A stretch of 64,000 nucleotides of DNA from Herbinix luporum (GCF_900070325.1 NZ_LN879430.1:2225379-2289378); one strand, 5' to 3'; positions 46,670 through 55,851 are shown, counted from the first letter of the stretch. Program-made: numbers and translations. Notes: generated by a model from the sequence alone, not told the origin.

Positions 46670-47839
46670 TTATAAGGCCAAACGGTATATCTGTTCCACA
46701 TCTTTAGCCCTTAGTGGAACAAAACTACCCATTGTGCCATTTTCACCAAGACCAAGTTTTTCAACCATTAGAGGTATATCCTCTTCTTTTGCTCCCAGTT
46801 CCTTGAAAGTAATAGGCATTCCGATAGAAGTCAAGAACTGCTTAAATCTTTCTATTCCCTCTTTGGCGGTCTCTTCTGGATTTGCAAAATTCATTTCACA
46901 GCCCCATACCCTTACGGCAATCTGGGCAAAACGGTTTATATCATGTTTCATTACATAAGTCATCCATGCCGGAAATACTACCGCAAGTCCTGCTCCATGA
47001 GCCACGTCATAGAGGGCAGACAGTTCATGTTCAATACCATGGCTTGACCAATCTTGCTCCCTTCCTACTCCCACCAGATTATTATGGGCAACCATTCCGG
47101 CCCACATTATATTTGCCCTAGCCTCATAATTATTAGGATCTTTAATTACTCTGGGCACTTCTTTTATCATGGTTAAAAGTACAGCTTCGCATAGACGGTC
47201 TGTTATCTCCACTTCCTTAGTATTTGTAAAATATCTCTCAAATACATGGGCCATAATATCTGTTGCTCCGCATGCAGTCTGATAGGCAGGTAAGGTCTGG
47301 GTAAGTTCAGGATTAAGGATAGAAAATACCGGTCTTAAGGCCTCTCCTCCTGCTCCTCTTTTTAACATACCCTCTTCCTTGGTTATAACAGAATCTCCTG
47401 AGCCTTCACTACCGGCTGCTGCAATAGTTAATATTGTTCCCACCGGAAGGGCTTCTGTTACCGGTTTTCCCTCATAGAAATCCCAAAAGTCTCCCTCATA
47501 TTTTACACCGGCTGCGATTGCTTTGGCAGAATCAATAACACTGCCTCCTCCAACCGCAAGAATAAAATCTACATTTTCCTTTCTACATAAATCAATTCCT
47601 TCATATACTAGGCCACTTCTTGGATTTGGCTTAACACCCCCAAGTTCAATAAATTCAATATTTTCTTTTTCTAAGGAGGCTTTTACTCTATCAAGAAGTC
47701 TGGATCTAATGGCTGAACCTCCACCGTAATGGATAAGTACCTTACTTCCACCAAATCTTTTAACATAATGGCCGGCTTCATTTTCAGTTTTTCTACCAAA
47801 AACAAAATAAGTAGGGCTATAAAAAGTAAAATTATTCAT
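46670..47839 (-). CDS. Iron-containing alcohol dehydrogenase (BdhA/YqdH-like)
   Basis: Cytoplasmic NAD(P)H-dependent dehydrogenase reducing aldehydes such as butanal to alcohols in fermentation. The 389 residues have the nucleotide loop AVGGGSVIDSAKAIA (about 95-109) and all metal ligands: Asp and His in CGATDIMAHVFE (about 194-198), His in HGIEHELSA and His in DVAHGAGLAV. N-terminus FTFYSPTYFVFGRKTE is typical of the butanol dehydrogenase group. Actual substrate is not fixed. It precedes the CDF gene on the same strand by about 110 nt. Confidence 0.9.
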   Translation of the reverse strand: MNNFTFYSPTYFVFGRKTENEAGHYVKRFGGSKVLIHYGGGSAIRSRLLDRVKASLEKENIEFIELGGVKPNPRSGLVYEGIDLCRKENVDFILAVGGGSVIDSAKAIAAGVKYEGDFWDFYEGKPVTEALPVGTILTIAAAGSEGSGDSVITKEEGMLKRGAGGEALRPVFSILNPELTQTLPAYQTACGATDIMAHVFERYFTNTKEVEITDRLCEAVLLTMIKEVPRVIKDPNNYEARANIMWAGMVAHNNLVGVGREQDWSSHGIEHELSALYDVAHGAGLAVVFPAWMTYVMKHDINRFAQIAVRVWGCEMNFANPEETAKEGIERFKQFLTSIGMPITFKELGAKEEDIPLMVEKLGLGENGTMGSFVPLRAKDVEQIYRLAL

Positions 47840-48008
47840 ACTATCTCCTTCCTATAACTTTTCTATTTCAAGGTCATTAATATTTGCATGTTTATCATAA
47901 CCTTTTTAAAGTATTAATTCCATGTTATATTTTATAATTTATAATTTTTATTCATATTATTAAGTAGATTAAATCTCTATTAGAAATATTAGAATATCTT
48001 GTAATTTA

Positions 48009-48036
48009 TTGACACAATTTTCACCTATATTATAAT
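48009..48036 (+). promoter_or_regulatory. Promoter of the YbjQ-family gene
   Basis: TTGACA (48009-48014), 16-bp spacer, TATAAT (48031-48036), 66 bp before the start. Confidence 0.8.
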
Positions 48037-48102
48037 TATTTATACTAATAATAATACCACATAAGGCCAAATAAAATTTTATACAAGAAAGGTTGGATTA
48101 AT

Positions 48103-48423
48103 ATGATTATTACCACTACACCTTCTGTTGAAGGCAAGGAAATTGAAGCTTACTTAGACATAGTATTTGGTGAAGTAATTTCCGGAGTAAATTTTTTAAA
48201 AGACTTTAAAGCCGGTTTATCAAATTTCTTCGGAGGTAGATCCAGTTCATATGAAGATGAGTTGATTCATGCCAGACAACAAGCCATAGCGGAAATGAAA
48301 CAGCGTGCAGCTGCATTAGGAGCCAATGCAATAGTGGGCGTAGATATAGACTATGAAGTTCTTGGCAGCGACAATGGCATGCTTATGGTTACAGCATCCG
48401 GAACAGCTGTGTGTGTTAAATAA
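48103..48423 (+). CDS. YbjQ/UPF0145 family protein
   Basis: A 106-residue protein of the YbjQ family, sometimes called heavy-metal-binding on the basis of structure. Typical segments are [40 protein letters not shown] and [16 protein letters not shown]. YbjQ proteins form pentamers; the cellular role is unknown. AGAAAGG is 8-9 nt before the ATG. The last codons and stop form one arm of the terminator. Confidence 0.85.
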   Translation: MIITTTPSVEGKEIEAYLDIVFGEVISGVNFLKDFKAGLSNFFGGRSSSYEDELIHARQQAIAEMKQRAAALGANAIVGVDIDYEVLGSDNGMLMVTASGTAVCVK

Positions 48424-48437
48424 CACACACAGCTGTT
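48402..48437 (+). terminator. Terminator overlapping the YbjQ stop codon
   Basis: A perfect 17-bp stem with arms AACAGCTGTGTGTGTTA and its complement; TTTAATTTT follows. It begins inside the coding sequence, so translating ribosomes would reach the stem. Confidence 0.9.
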
Positions 48438-48463
48438 TTTAATTTTAATATCCCAATTTACTC

Positions 48464-49537
48464 TTATAGAGTCAAAACAATCATTACAACACATAATACT
48501 GTAAATAATATGGATCCAAAATTTAAAAAATAATCCTTATCCATTACTAAAGGAGCCCCGGGCTTATTAAACTTTATGCGCTTAAAATTTCTAATAAAAA
48601 TTATTGCACCTATAACAATTGAGGCAAATACCCAAATAGAAATCAGCCCCATGCCCACCATATTTTCACTGGCAATAATTAAAGGAACTATACCTGAACC
48701 AATAAAGTTTATCATAATATGTAATAAAATAGCGTATTTTATAGTATTAGTATTTATGGTTATATAGGCAAAAATCATACCCAATACTGATGCATAAAAA
48801 TATTGGGATAAATTCATATGGAATAAACCAAAAGCCAGACCGGTAAATAAAATAGCAGGTAAGTCACCAAATCTACGGACTTTATCTAATAAGATTTTTC
48901 TAAAAATTATTTCCTCTACAATAGGCCCTATAATACACATATAAAGAATTCTAATAAACAAATTACTACTGTTAATAATTACTTCTAGAGCATCTGCCGT
49001 ATCTAAATAGTTATCATTTATCAAAAATCCAACAAAGGTTCCTAGAAAATTGGACAAGTACATAGCTGCAGAACATACCATAAAATATTTTAAAAATTTA
49101 CCTATCGATAAGCTTACTACCTCTCCCCTATCTGAATTAGGTAAGCCCTTCATTAAAAGATAGAATACAGGTAAACCAACACCTATCATTGGTATTGCTA
49201 TTGTACTTATTAGATACCAACTAGATTCAGTAAATGCGGGGAAAAATTTTGAAATTATTGCCGTAATAATTACTTGTGCTATAATGATAGCAATTGCCAT
49301 TATGGATAGACTTAATCCACATCTTAGCAATATTTTTTTATTTCGTTTTCTAATTTGTTCATCCGGCTGCATTTTTTTATATGATCTTGCTTTATATAAT
49401 GTATCATCATAATTTTTTTGCTGATACTCATTTTGACTATAGGAAGTTTCTTCATTCTGACTTAAATCCATGTCATTTAACATGGTTTCCTTTTCTTCAT
49501 CCATATTATTAATCCTCCTATTTATAGTTATTATCAT
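48464..49537 (-). CDS. CPBP-family intramembrane metalloprotease
   Basis: A 357-residue membrane protein with about eight helices and the CPBP (Abi) motifs PIVEEIIFRKILLDK (Glu-Glu pair), LAFGLFHMN and the later ILLHIMINF. The N-terminal 70 residues are polar. Family members cut within the membrane or act as bacteriocin-immunity and protein-maturation factors; no partner is obvious. Its ATG overlaps the D,D-carboxypeptidase stop by 4 nt, so the two are translationally coupled, which suggests a cell-envelope role. Confidence 0.85.
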   Translation of the reverse strand: MIITINRRINNMDEEKETMLNDMDLSQNEETSYSQNEYQQKNYDDTLYKARSYKKMQPDEQIRKRNKKILLRCGLSLSIMAIAIIIAQVIITAIISKFFPAFTESSWYLISTIAIPMIGVGLPVFYLLMKGLPNSDRGEVVSLSIGKFLKYFMVCSAAMYLSNFLGTFVGFLINDNYLDTADALEVIINSSNLFIRILYMCIIGPIVEEIIFRKILLDKVRRFGDLPAILFTGLAFGLFHMNLSQYFYASVLGMIFAYITINTNTIKYAILLHIMINFIGSGIVPLIIASENMVGMGLISIWVFASIVIGAIIFIRNFKRIKFNKPGAPLVMDKDYFLNFGSILFTVLCVVMIVLTL

Positions 49538-50769
49538 TTGCTAAGACCATAATCCAATAATTTAATAGAATCATTCCATCTACCTGAAGAATCGGATTTC
49601 ATTACCACGCTTAATACTTGCTTATCGTCCTTTTTAGCTAAAGAAATAAGACATTTTCCTGCCATTGTAGTTGTACCTGTCTTTAAGCCGATACAATAAG
49701 AATAATACAATCCACTGTCTTTTCTAATTAAAGCATTGGTATTTCTCCATGTTACTTCTGTTCCATCTAAAAATTTATTGGTCGAGCTGGATTGTTTACA
49801 TACCTCAACAATGGTCTTATTACGGGCTGCTGCAATTCCTATCATACCCATATCATAGGCTGTTGTATATTGTCCCAATGCATCATATCCATCAGGAGTC
49901 TTAAAGCATGAATTAACAGCCCCTAACCCTTTTGCTTTTTTATTCATTAATCTTATAAATTCAGGTACAGACTCATCTATGCCTGCCTTTTTATTTCCTA
50001 AAGACTTTTTACCTACATATGCCGCTAGTACATAAGCAGCATCATTACCTGATGGAAGAAGCATTCCCTCTATTAGATTCCTAATAGTTAGAACTTGTCC
50101 CTTTCTAAGATTAGCCACTGTAGAATCCGAAGCAACTAAATCCAATTCATCTCCCACAGTTACTTTCTCATCTTGAGTACATAACTCTAATGACACCAGA
50201 GCCGTTAATAACTTGGCCGTACTGGCCGGAAATACCGGTACTACAGGATCTTTATAATATAATACTCTTTTTGTGTTTACATCAATTAATATAGCTGATT
50301 TTGCATTTATATCTAAAGAGGGATTCTTAATATCTAATGCCTTCTTTATATTAGAGTCTATAACCATTTCAGGAATGTACTTCATGTAATCTACCTGACT
50401 GCTATCCCCAATTAAATCAGGTAATTCTGCTACATTATCCCCCAAGGTCTCTTCCGAGTCTGTTTTGTCATCTTCATCATTTTCTTCTGAATTCTTAGGA
50501 TCTTCCTTATCCTCTGGCTCATCTTTATTTGAAGAATCTACTTCTTCAGTTTTATTTTTATTATCATTTCTGGCATCAGCATAAGCTTTTTCATCTTCTA
50601 TAATAGCATCAATGGATTTATCTGAATCTTTTTTATTATCTTCTTTCAGATGGGCTTGTTCAGAATTTAGATATGCCTGTTGACGCATCAAAAACATTGT
50701 TCCATAGAACATTCCAGATGTAATAACACATGATAATAAGAGAAGCCCCAACACACTTTTCTTCTTCAT
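49534..50769 (-). CDS. D-alanyl-D-alanine carboxypeptidase (serine, S11 family)
   Basis: Trims the terminal D-Ala of peptidoglycan stem peptides outside the cell. The 411 residues begin with a membrane anchor (about 6-28) and an unusually acidic, Asp/Glu/Lys-rich linker (about 35-115). The penicillin-binding fold has the nucleophile in FPASTAKLLTAL (SxxK), LLPSGNDAAYVLA (SxN) and GLKTGTTTMAG (KTG). DacF-like by layout; uncleaved anchoring is likely as no clear signal-peptidase site is seen. Confidence 0.88.
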   Translation of the reverse strand: MKKKSVLGLLLLSCVITSGMFYGTMFLMRQQAYLNSEQAHLKEDNKKDSDKSIDAIIEDEKAYADARNDNKNKTEEVDSSNKDEPEDKEDPKNSEENDEDDKTDSEETLGDNVAELPDLIGDSSQVDYMKYIPEMVIDSNIKKALDIKNPSLDINAKSAILIDVNTKRVLYYKDPVVPVFPASTAKLLTALVSLELCTQDEKVTVGDELDLVASDSTVANLRKGQVLTIRNLIEGMLLPSGNDAAYVLAAYVGKKSLGNKKAGIDESVPEFIRLMNKKAKGLGAVNSCFKTPDGYDALGQYTTAYDMGMIGIAAARNKTIVEVCKQSSSTNKFLDGTEVTWRNTNALIRKDSGLYYSYCIGLKTGTTTMAGKCLISLAKKDDKQVLSVVMKSDSSGRWNDSIKLLDYGLSK

Positions 50770-50866
50770 TATTATTTCTCCTTATGTTTGTTCGATCTTC
50801 TACGACAATGTATAATTCTCCTTTTCAGATACAGAAGTAACCTTAATATCTCTAAAGAGAATTAAA

Positions 50867-50896
50867 GGACGTTATAATAGTAATATTTTAACGTCC
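50867..50896. terminator. Hairpin downstream of the adhesin-like gene
   Basis: GGACGTTA (50867-50874) and TAACGTCC (50889-50896) pair; CCCTTTTTAC follows on the plus strand and CTTTAATTC on the minus. Confidence 0.6.
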
Positions 50897-50968
50897 CCCT
50901 TTTTACTTCTTATTGTAATAGTTATAACCAAAGATTGCAAGGAATATCCTTAAATTTAAAACAAAAAA

Positions 50969-51784
50969 TTAGTAAAAATCAATACTAACTTTTCCAATAC
51001 CCCCATTCACCTTCATAGTGTGTATTGCTTCATAATTATCTTTATATTCGGAACTTATTTTTTCCCCATTAATTCTTACAGCACCAATACCTGATTCAAT
51101 CTTAAAAGCATAATCTTGCCTCTTACCCTTTATCTTCAAACTGATACTGCCGATGCCACATTCAAACTCCGAATTTCCAAGGATAATTCCATCCATATAT
51201 AATTTTCCTAATCCGCTATCAAACTTAACATCTGTAAAATTCACATCTGTAAAATCTAAATTGCCAACACCGCCATTAATTTCAACTGATTCTGCATATA
51301 AATTTAGTCCCTTTATATTGCCTACTCCGGCATCGATTATAAGTTGTTTTGTATTTAAATTTTCAAGGGTAACCTGCCCGGCCCCGCTATCAATTTTTAT
51401 TTTTTCTGCCAGAAAATTCTCAGGTACATATACAGTTATACTGGAATCTCTTTTAAAGATACCAAAATCAAGCCAGGAAATCTTTTTATCCTTAATTATT
51501 AAGGTTCCGTTTATTACTTCTGCTTTAAAATCCTTTGATACATTAGAAGCTTCAACCTTAAAATTGCTGCCGCTTGTTAATCTTAACTTTCCATATCTAT
51601 TAACTATATCCAGCTGTTCTACATTACTAAAATCCATGCCATAGTCTACCCCTTCTTCATAATTACTATCAACAGCAAATATAATCGCCGAAACAAATCC
51701 CACAATAGCCGTAATAATACCAACCGTTAATAAGATTGCAAATGCCATAGCTAAATATTTTATTACTTTTTGAAATGTATTCAT
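50969..51784 (-). CDS. DUF4097-type beta-helical membrane-anchored protein
   Basis: A 271-residue protein with one N-terminal helix (about 10-36) and an outer or soluble part made of regular short strands: VEQLDIVNRYGKLRLTSG, INGTLIIKDKK, ITVYVPENFLAEKIKIDSGA, LIIDAGVGNIKG, VEINGGVGNLDF. This is the beta-solenoid of DUF4097/LiaG-like proteins. It overlaps the LiaF-like gene by 4 nt; in Bacillus such proteins belong to cell-envelope stress (Lia) systems. Actual role unknown. Confidence 0.75.
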   Translation of the reverse strand: MNTFQKVIKYLAMAFAILLTVGIITAIVGFVSAIIFAVDSNYEEGVDYGMDFSNVEQLDIVNRYGKLRLTSGSNFKVEASNVSKDFKAEVINGTLIIKDKKISWLDFGIFKRDSSITVYVPENFLAEKIKIDSGAGQVTLENLNTKQLIIDAGVGNIKGLNLYAESVEINGGVGNLDFTDVNFTDVKFDSGLGKLYMDGIILGNSEFECGIGSISLKIKGKRQDYAFKIESGIGAVRINGEKISSEYKDNYEAIHTMKVNGGIGKVSIDFY

Positions 51785-52476
51785 CTAATATCTATCCCCC
51801 CAAACATAGTGGTGGAATTAATGTAAATAGTATAATCACTTGGTTCTCCATTATAAACGGCTTTATTGCTTACCCCTCCAAAAACAGGAATATTGTTTAT
51901 CTTTACCTGTACTCCTTTGGGAAGATAAATATCAATTCCTCCAAAGATAGCCGTTGCGGAAATTTCAACATCACAAGTAATTATGGCATCCCTTAAGTCT
52001 AGTGCAATCCCACCAAATATTGCATTTAAACTTGTTCCCATAAATTGATCATCAATTTTTATATTATTGCTTGCAAAGATTGCATTATATTCTTTTCTAT
52101 TTATATTATGAAAATTTTCCTGTCCTTCAACATGTACGGTATTATCAAATCTAATTGTTTTTTTAAATACTTCCTGGAAAATAATTTTTAATCCTATACT
52201 TATAAGTATAATAGGTACAATTAATCTCCAATAATTAATATTAAAGCTCACATATCGGGAAGCAAAAAGCATAGCCCCTATAATTAAGCCCGTAATGGCA
52301 CCTATATTGAAACCGTTTTGAATAAGGCTTAGTAAGCAAGGAATAATTATAAACAAAGTCCACCAACCAGGAAAAAACAAGGTAAAATCCCATAGTTGCA
52401 TAGCATCTCCGGCGATTCCTACCCCAACTACTATAAATATAATTCCCCATATTAAATTAGATAATTTATTTCTCAT
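51781..52476 (-). CDS. LiaF-like membrane protein
   Basis: A 231-residue protein. The first 110 residues hold four helices of the LiaI/LiaF type (NLIWGIIFIVVGVGIAGDAM, FPGWWTLFIIIPCLLSLI), and the C-terminal domain repeats short strand-turn units with FGGI (AIFGGIALDL, AIFGGIDIYL, PVFGGVSN, TMFGGIDIR), the cell-wall-active antibiotic response fold. LiaF inhibits the LiaRS two-component system in Bacillus. No liaRS genes are next to it here, so control partners must be elsewhere or differ. Confidence 0.8.
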   Translation of the reverse strand: MRNKLSNLIWGIIFIVVGVGIAGDAMQLWDFTLFFPGWWTLFIIIPCLLSLIQNGFNIGAITGLIIGAMLFASRYVSFNINYWRLIVPIILISIGLKIIFQEVFKKTIRFDNTVHVEGQENFHNINRKEYNAIFASNNIKIDDQFMGTSLNAIFGGIALDLRDAIITCDVEISATAIFGGIDIYLPKGVQVKINNIPVFGGVSNKAVYNGEPSDYTIYINSTTMFGGIDIR

Positions 52477-52574
52477 GACGCCACCTTCCTACCCTATGTT
52501 ATCAATTACCAATATTTATAAGCATCATAAACCAATATTAATAAATTTGCAATAAAAAGCTTTATAAATTCAAA

Positions 52575-52618
52575 AAACTGTATCCTTGCAAGCTTTAACA
52601 CCTACTAGAATACAGTTT
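52575..52618 (-). terminator. Terminator of infC-rpmI-rplT
   Basis: AAACTGTAT and ATACAGTTT pair across a loop; TTTTTTG follows on the minus strand. Confidence 0.75.
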
Positions 52619-52635
52619 ATTAATCAATTATCAAA

Positions 52636-52992
52636 TTATGCTAATTTAGACTTGGCCACTTCAGTAAGCTCCTTAAAGCCTTCTGCATCATTGATAGCCA
52701 TTTCTGAAAGCATCTTTCTATTTATTTCAACATTAGCCAGTTTTAAGCCGTGCATTAATCTGCTATAAGATAAGCCATTCATTCTGGCTGCAGCATTGAT
52801 TCTTACAATCCATAGAGATCTCATATCTCTTTTTCTTTGCTTTCTGCCTGCAAAAGATGAAGCCAAGGCTCTCATTACTGATTGTTTTGCTACTCTATAT
52901 TGTTTTGATCTGGCTCCTCTATAGCCTTTTGCCAGCTTCAATACACGATTATGTTTCTTTCTAGCGTTTAATCCGCCTTTAACTCTTGCCAT
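52636..52992 (-). CDS. rplT: Ribosomal protein L20
   Basis: 118-residue 50S protein, needed for early assembly and, in Firmicutes, repressor of its own operon by binding the infC leader. Typical N-terminus [20 protein letters not shown] and [19 protein letters not shown]. Third gene of infC-rpmI-rplT, normal length. Confidence 0.98.
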   Translation of the reverse strand: MARVKGGLNARKKHNRVLKLAKGYRGARSKQYRVAKQSVMRALASSFAGRKQRKRDMRSLWIVRINAAARMNGLSYSRLMHGLKLANVEINRKMLSEMAINDAEGFKELTEVAKSKLA

Positions 52993-53018
52993 TTTTTATC
53001 CCTCCTTATCACCAATCT

Positions 53019-53216
53019 CTATAGATATGGTAATATTTTCTTCATGTTCTTTACATTTGTTGCATCAGTAATAGTTGCTTTTCTAAGATTTCTCTTTCTT
53101 TTAGAGGTTTTTTTCGTTAAAATATGGCTCTTGTAAGCCTTCATTCTCTTAAGTTTACCGGTTCCTGTTTTCTTAAAACGCTTCGCTGCCGCTCTGTTTG
53201 TTTTTAATTTTGGCAT
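53019..53216 (-). CDS. rpmI: Ribosomal protein L35
   Basis: 65-residue basic 50S protein ([35 protein letters not shown]). Lies between infC and rplT in the standard order, 26 nt before rplT. Confidence 0.98.
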   Translation of the reverse strand: MPKLKTNRAAAKRFKKTGTGKLKRMKAYKSHILTKKTSKRKRNLRKATITDATNVKNMKKILPYL

Positions 53217-53291
53217 TATGCTTCCTCCTTAAATATTTATACAGCCTGTTCCTGCATTTTTGCAGACTAACTAATAGCTGTTTTAACTATT

Positions 53292-53798
53292 TTAACGTTT
53301 TTCTGATAAGAACATAGTCATATTTCGTCCTTCGAGCTTTGCAGGTTTATCAATTACAGCAATATCTTCAAGCTTAGAATAGAAATTATCTAAGATAACT
53401 TTTGAAGAAGATGTATGTGCCATCTCTCTTCCGCGGAAACGTAAGGTAACTTTCACCTTATCACCCTTACTAATAAATTTACGGGCCATATTGGCTTTAG
53501 TATTCAAATCGTTCTCATCAATATTAGGAGAGAATCGAATTTCTTTCACCTCAGTAGTCTTCTGCTTCTTCTTAGCTTCCTTTTCTTTTCTTGTTTGCTC
53601 ATATCTGAACTTACCATAATCGATAATTTTACATACCGGTGGCTTTGCTGAAGGAGCAATTTTAACCAAATCTAAATTTGCTTCCCTAGCCAGCTTTAAA
53701 GCCTCTTTTGCTGACATGATTCCCAGCTGCTCACCATCCTCATTAATAAGGCGGACTTCCTTATCTCTGATCTGTTCATTAATCATTAAATCGCTAAT
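53292..53798 (-). CDS. infC: Translation initiation factor IF-3, AUU start
   Basis: IF-3 binds the 30S subunit and checks initiation codons. The protein is 168 residues from the proposed start: N-domain NEQIRDKEVRLINEDGEQLG, linker KEKEAKKKQKTT, C-domain KVTLRFRGREMAHTSSSKVI. The best start is ATT at 53798 (ATT AGC GAT TTA ATG), 9 nt after GGAGG; the frame upstream has no site. AUU initiation of infC is the known autoregulatory device. A leader terminator adds control by L20. Confidence 0.93.
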   Translation of the reverse strand: MSDLMINEQIRDKEVRLINEDGEQLGIMSAKEALKLAREANLDLVKIAPSAKPPVCKIIDYGKFRYEQTRKEKEAKKKQKTTEVKEIRFSPNIDENDLNTKANMARKFISKGDKVKVTLRFRGREMAHTSSSKVILDNFYSKLEDIAVIDKPAKLEGRNMTMFLSEKR

Positions 53799-54073
53799 AG
53801 TACTACACCTCCATAGGTTATATAACATTTACAGTTTCCGTTATCCAAACTTTGAATTTATATAATAATAAAAGGTGGATAACATAGATTATCCACCTGC
53901 TTATACCTAATATCATTCCCGATTGGAACAATATATAATATTGCCAATTATATATATAATTATATACACTATTCTTCGGCAAAATTTATATTAACCCGGT
54001 CACAGTAAATGTTGAAATTTACGCTATGGGTGAGAGATGGATACTCTTCTTTTATATATGAAATTATTACAGC
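53799..54073 (-). promoter_or_regulatory. infC leader RNA, probable L20-type attenuator
   Basis: About 275 nt of transcribed leader between the promoter at 54080-54108 and the infC start. It contains several pairings (ACCC...GGGT; TAAAT...ATTTA) and an intrinsic terminator well before the gene. In Bacillus the same operon leader is bound by L20, which causes premature termination. The GTTATCC of the terminator can instead pair with GGATAAC at 53846-53840, an antiterminator option. The match to the Bacillus L20 leader was not aligned. Confidence 0.6.
53873..53898 (-). terminator. Leader terminator (attenuator)
   Basis: AGGTGGATAA (53873-53882) and TTATCCACCT (53889-53898), 6-nt loop; TTTATTATTAT follows on the minus strand. 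It lies 75 nt before infC, so read-through decides expression. Confidence 0.8.
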
Positions 54074-54079
54074 TTTGAT

Positions 54080-54108
54080 ATTGTATCATATAGATACCGG
54101 TATGTCAA
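54080..54108 (-). promoter_or_regulatory. Promoter of infC-rpmI-rplT
   Basis: Minus-strand TTGACA (54108-54103), 17-bp spacer, TACAAT (54085-54080). Confidence 0.8.
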
Positions 54109-54150
54109 TGCCAATTTTTACTGGTTTTTAAAAATTATATTAATTTTATA

Positions 54151-54777
54151 TTAATAAACCATGGTCTTTTTTGTGAATTTATCAATAGATTTGGAAATGG
54201 CTGTACCTATAATACCACTGACAATTATCTCAGCTATGGCATTAACACCTGCCATTGCTATAATCAATACAAATACATTACCTGTATTAAAGCTCTCTTG
54301 TGCAATCTTTTGTATTTCCGGTGTATTAAAAAAGAAAATCATCAAAGTAGTCATAAATAATACGGTGTTTAATATAGACCCTGCTATACTTGTTATTACA
54401 TAGCTTAATAACTTAGTTTTATCAAATCTTTTCAAAGCCTGAAAAATTAATGCCGTTAACCAGCCCATTAATACTCTAGGTACCATACAGGTGATAAAAA
54501 TTCCTATGGGATTAATTCCTAATAACATTGCTCCAAAGGGATCAAATCCAAAGCATTGGGCAAAACTAGATAAACCAAATACTGTACCAAGAATCGCACC
54601 ACCTACAGGTCCTAAGGTAATAGCTCCGATAATAACCGGTATCCCAATTATTGTAATGGATAAGCCCGTCGGTAATTTGATGTAACCTATTGGAGTAAAA
54701 GCCAAAAGCAAGATTATAGCTGTAAAAAGTGCCAATTGTACCATCTGTAATGTACGGGTTTTTGATATTGTTTTCAT
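54151..54777 (-). CDS. ECF transporter S component, vitamin specificity unknown
   Basis: A 208-residue membrane protein with six helices, the substrate-binding subunit of an energy-coupling-factor transporter. It begins KTISKTRTLQMVQLALFTAI (the usual helix 1 with Ala-rich face) and contains PTGLSITIIGIPVIIGAI and GPVGGAILGTVFGL. Shared EcfA/EcfT units are not encoded here. Specificity cannot be read; PanT (pantothenate) types are similar in length and common in this group, and coaX (pantothenate kinase) lies 7 kb away, but that is only suggestive. A structured leader precedes it. Confidence 0.8.
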   Translation of the reverse strand: MKTISKTRTLQMVQLALFTAIILLLAFTPIGYIKLPTGLSITIIGIPVIIGAITLGPVGGAILGTVFGLSSFAQCFGFDPFGAMLLGINPIGIFITCMVPRVLMGWLTALIFQALKRFDKTKLLSYVITSIAGSILNTVLFMTTLMIFFFNTPEIQKIAQESFNTGNVFVLIIAMAGVNAIAEIIVSGIIGTAISKSIDKFTKKTMVY

Positions 54778-54831
54778 AATATCCTCCTTTCAATTTTGAC
54801 CATAGCTTGAAATCATGGGTCTATAGGTAGG

Positions 54832-54917
54832 ATTTACTTAAAAACAGTTTTTATAGCTGTATAAGTAAATACTGTCCGGTTTACTTTCCGTCCGATTATG
54901 GTACGGATAATTACCGG
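54832..54917 (-). promoter_or_regulatory. Structured leader upstream of the ECF S component, possible riboswitch
   Basis: Two nested hairpins in the transcript. Element A: CCGGT / ACCGG closing stem with inner TCCGT / ACGGA (54876-54917). Element B: ATTTACTTA / TAAGTAAAT with inner ACAG / CTGT (54832-54870). The leader lies between a promoter and the gene. I do not recognise the consensus of THF, FMN, preQ1, TPP or cobalamin riboswitches in it. Confidence 0.5.
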
Positions 54918-54938
54918 ATAAAATTATTTTGTATTACA

Positions 54939-54966
54939 ATTATATAATATTTTTTCAACAAAGCAA
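54939..54966 (-). promoter_or_regulatory. Promoter of the ECF S component
   Basis: Minus-strand TTGCTT (54966-54961), 16-bp spacer, TATAAT (54944-54939). Confidence 0.6.
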
Positions 54967-54972
54967 GATGTT

Positions 54973-55758
54973 TTATTTATTGTTTAAATCCCCTAGGTTT
55001 CGAGCAAAAAGAAAAATTCCTGCAAATAGGAATATAGCTCCTATAAGAATTGCCGCCCATATTGAAATATAAGTACCAAAATTAAATATTCTTATTAAAA
55101 AACCCAAGCCATTAATAAATACATGAAGCAGTATAGGTACATATAATGACCGGGTTTTTTCATATACATAACCCAAAATCAAACCAATTCCAAAGGCATA
55201 TAGTCCTTGTATTATATTCCAATGGTAAATTCCAAATACCAAGGCCTGAATAAGATTAGCTGAGTAAAATGAAAGTCCATACCGTAATCTGTTAAATAAA
55301 ATACCTCGAAGTATTAATTCTTCAATTATTGGTGCAAGTATTATTACATATACAGCAACAATTACGGTATCTGCAACAAAGATAGAGCTAATCGTTTCTT
55401 CGTAATTGGCAAATAAGTTTGCAAACAAAGGCCTAATTAGGGATAATATTCCCGACACAAAAAACTGACAACCCAGAGCAATCATAAGGTAAATGCCTAT
55501 ATGTTTTAAAGAGAATATTTTTCTAAAATCTACAGCTGCCTCCACATGGCCCATATATTTTTTGTACCATAGATAGAAAAGTAGACAAGCTGTCATAACA
55601 GCCATTACCATAAGACAGTAGTCTATCTGGGAATTAACTTCCTGAAGTCCTGTTATAAGAATAAATATACCTGTAAAAAATGTATATATCAAAGATACTA
55701 TAAAAAATGCTGTATAAGCCATTAAAAGTCCTTGCACAATAATTAAAGTTCGTTTCAT
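54973..55758 (-). CDS. CPBP-family intramembrane metalloprotease
   Basis: A 261-residue membrane protein with eight helices. Motifs: APIIEELILRGILFNRLR (Glu-Glu and Arg), VFGIYHWNIIQGLYAFGIGL (His) and PILLHVFINGLGF (His, Asn). Different from the CPBP protein at 48464 in length and sequence. Function within the family is unknown; there is no bacteriocin gene beside it. Single gene. Confidence 0.85.
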   Translation of the reverse strand: MKRTLIIVQGLLMAYTAFFIVSLIYTFFTGIFILITGLQEVNSQIDYCLMVMAVMTACLLFYLWYKKYMGHVEAAVDFRKIFSLKHIGIYLMIALGCQFFVSGILSLIRPLFANLFANYEETISSIFVADTVIVAVYVIILAPIIEELILRGILFNRLRYGLSFYSANLIQALVFGIYHWNIIQGLYAFGIGLILGYVYEKTRSLYVPILLHVFINGLGFLIRIFNFGTYISIWAAILIGAIFLFAGIFLFARNLGDLNNK

Positions 55759-55808
55759 TATTACCCTCGTTTCTAACTAACATATTTTCCAGGAATATTA
55801 AATATAAG

Positions 55809-55851
55809 AGGCTGCCTCATAATATACTAGCATAAACTAGAGGCAACCTCG
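55809..55851 (-). terminator. Terminator of cellobiose phosphorylase
   Basis: GAGGCTGCCTC (55809-55819) pairs with GAGGCAACCTC (55841-55851) with one mismatch; TTATATTTAATATT follows on the minus strand. An inner CTAGT/AGTA helix adds stability. Confidence 0.65.

Noticed and set aside
44711..55851. Shared GGCAACCTCGG in the hairpins at 44.7 and 55.8 kb as a mobile repeat family
   Set aside because: The match covers only about 11 nt of otherwise different hairpins; chance or terminator convergence is enough.
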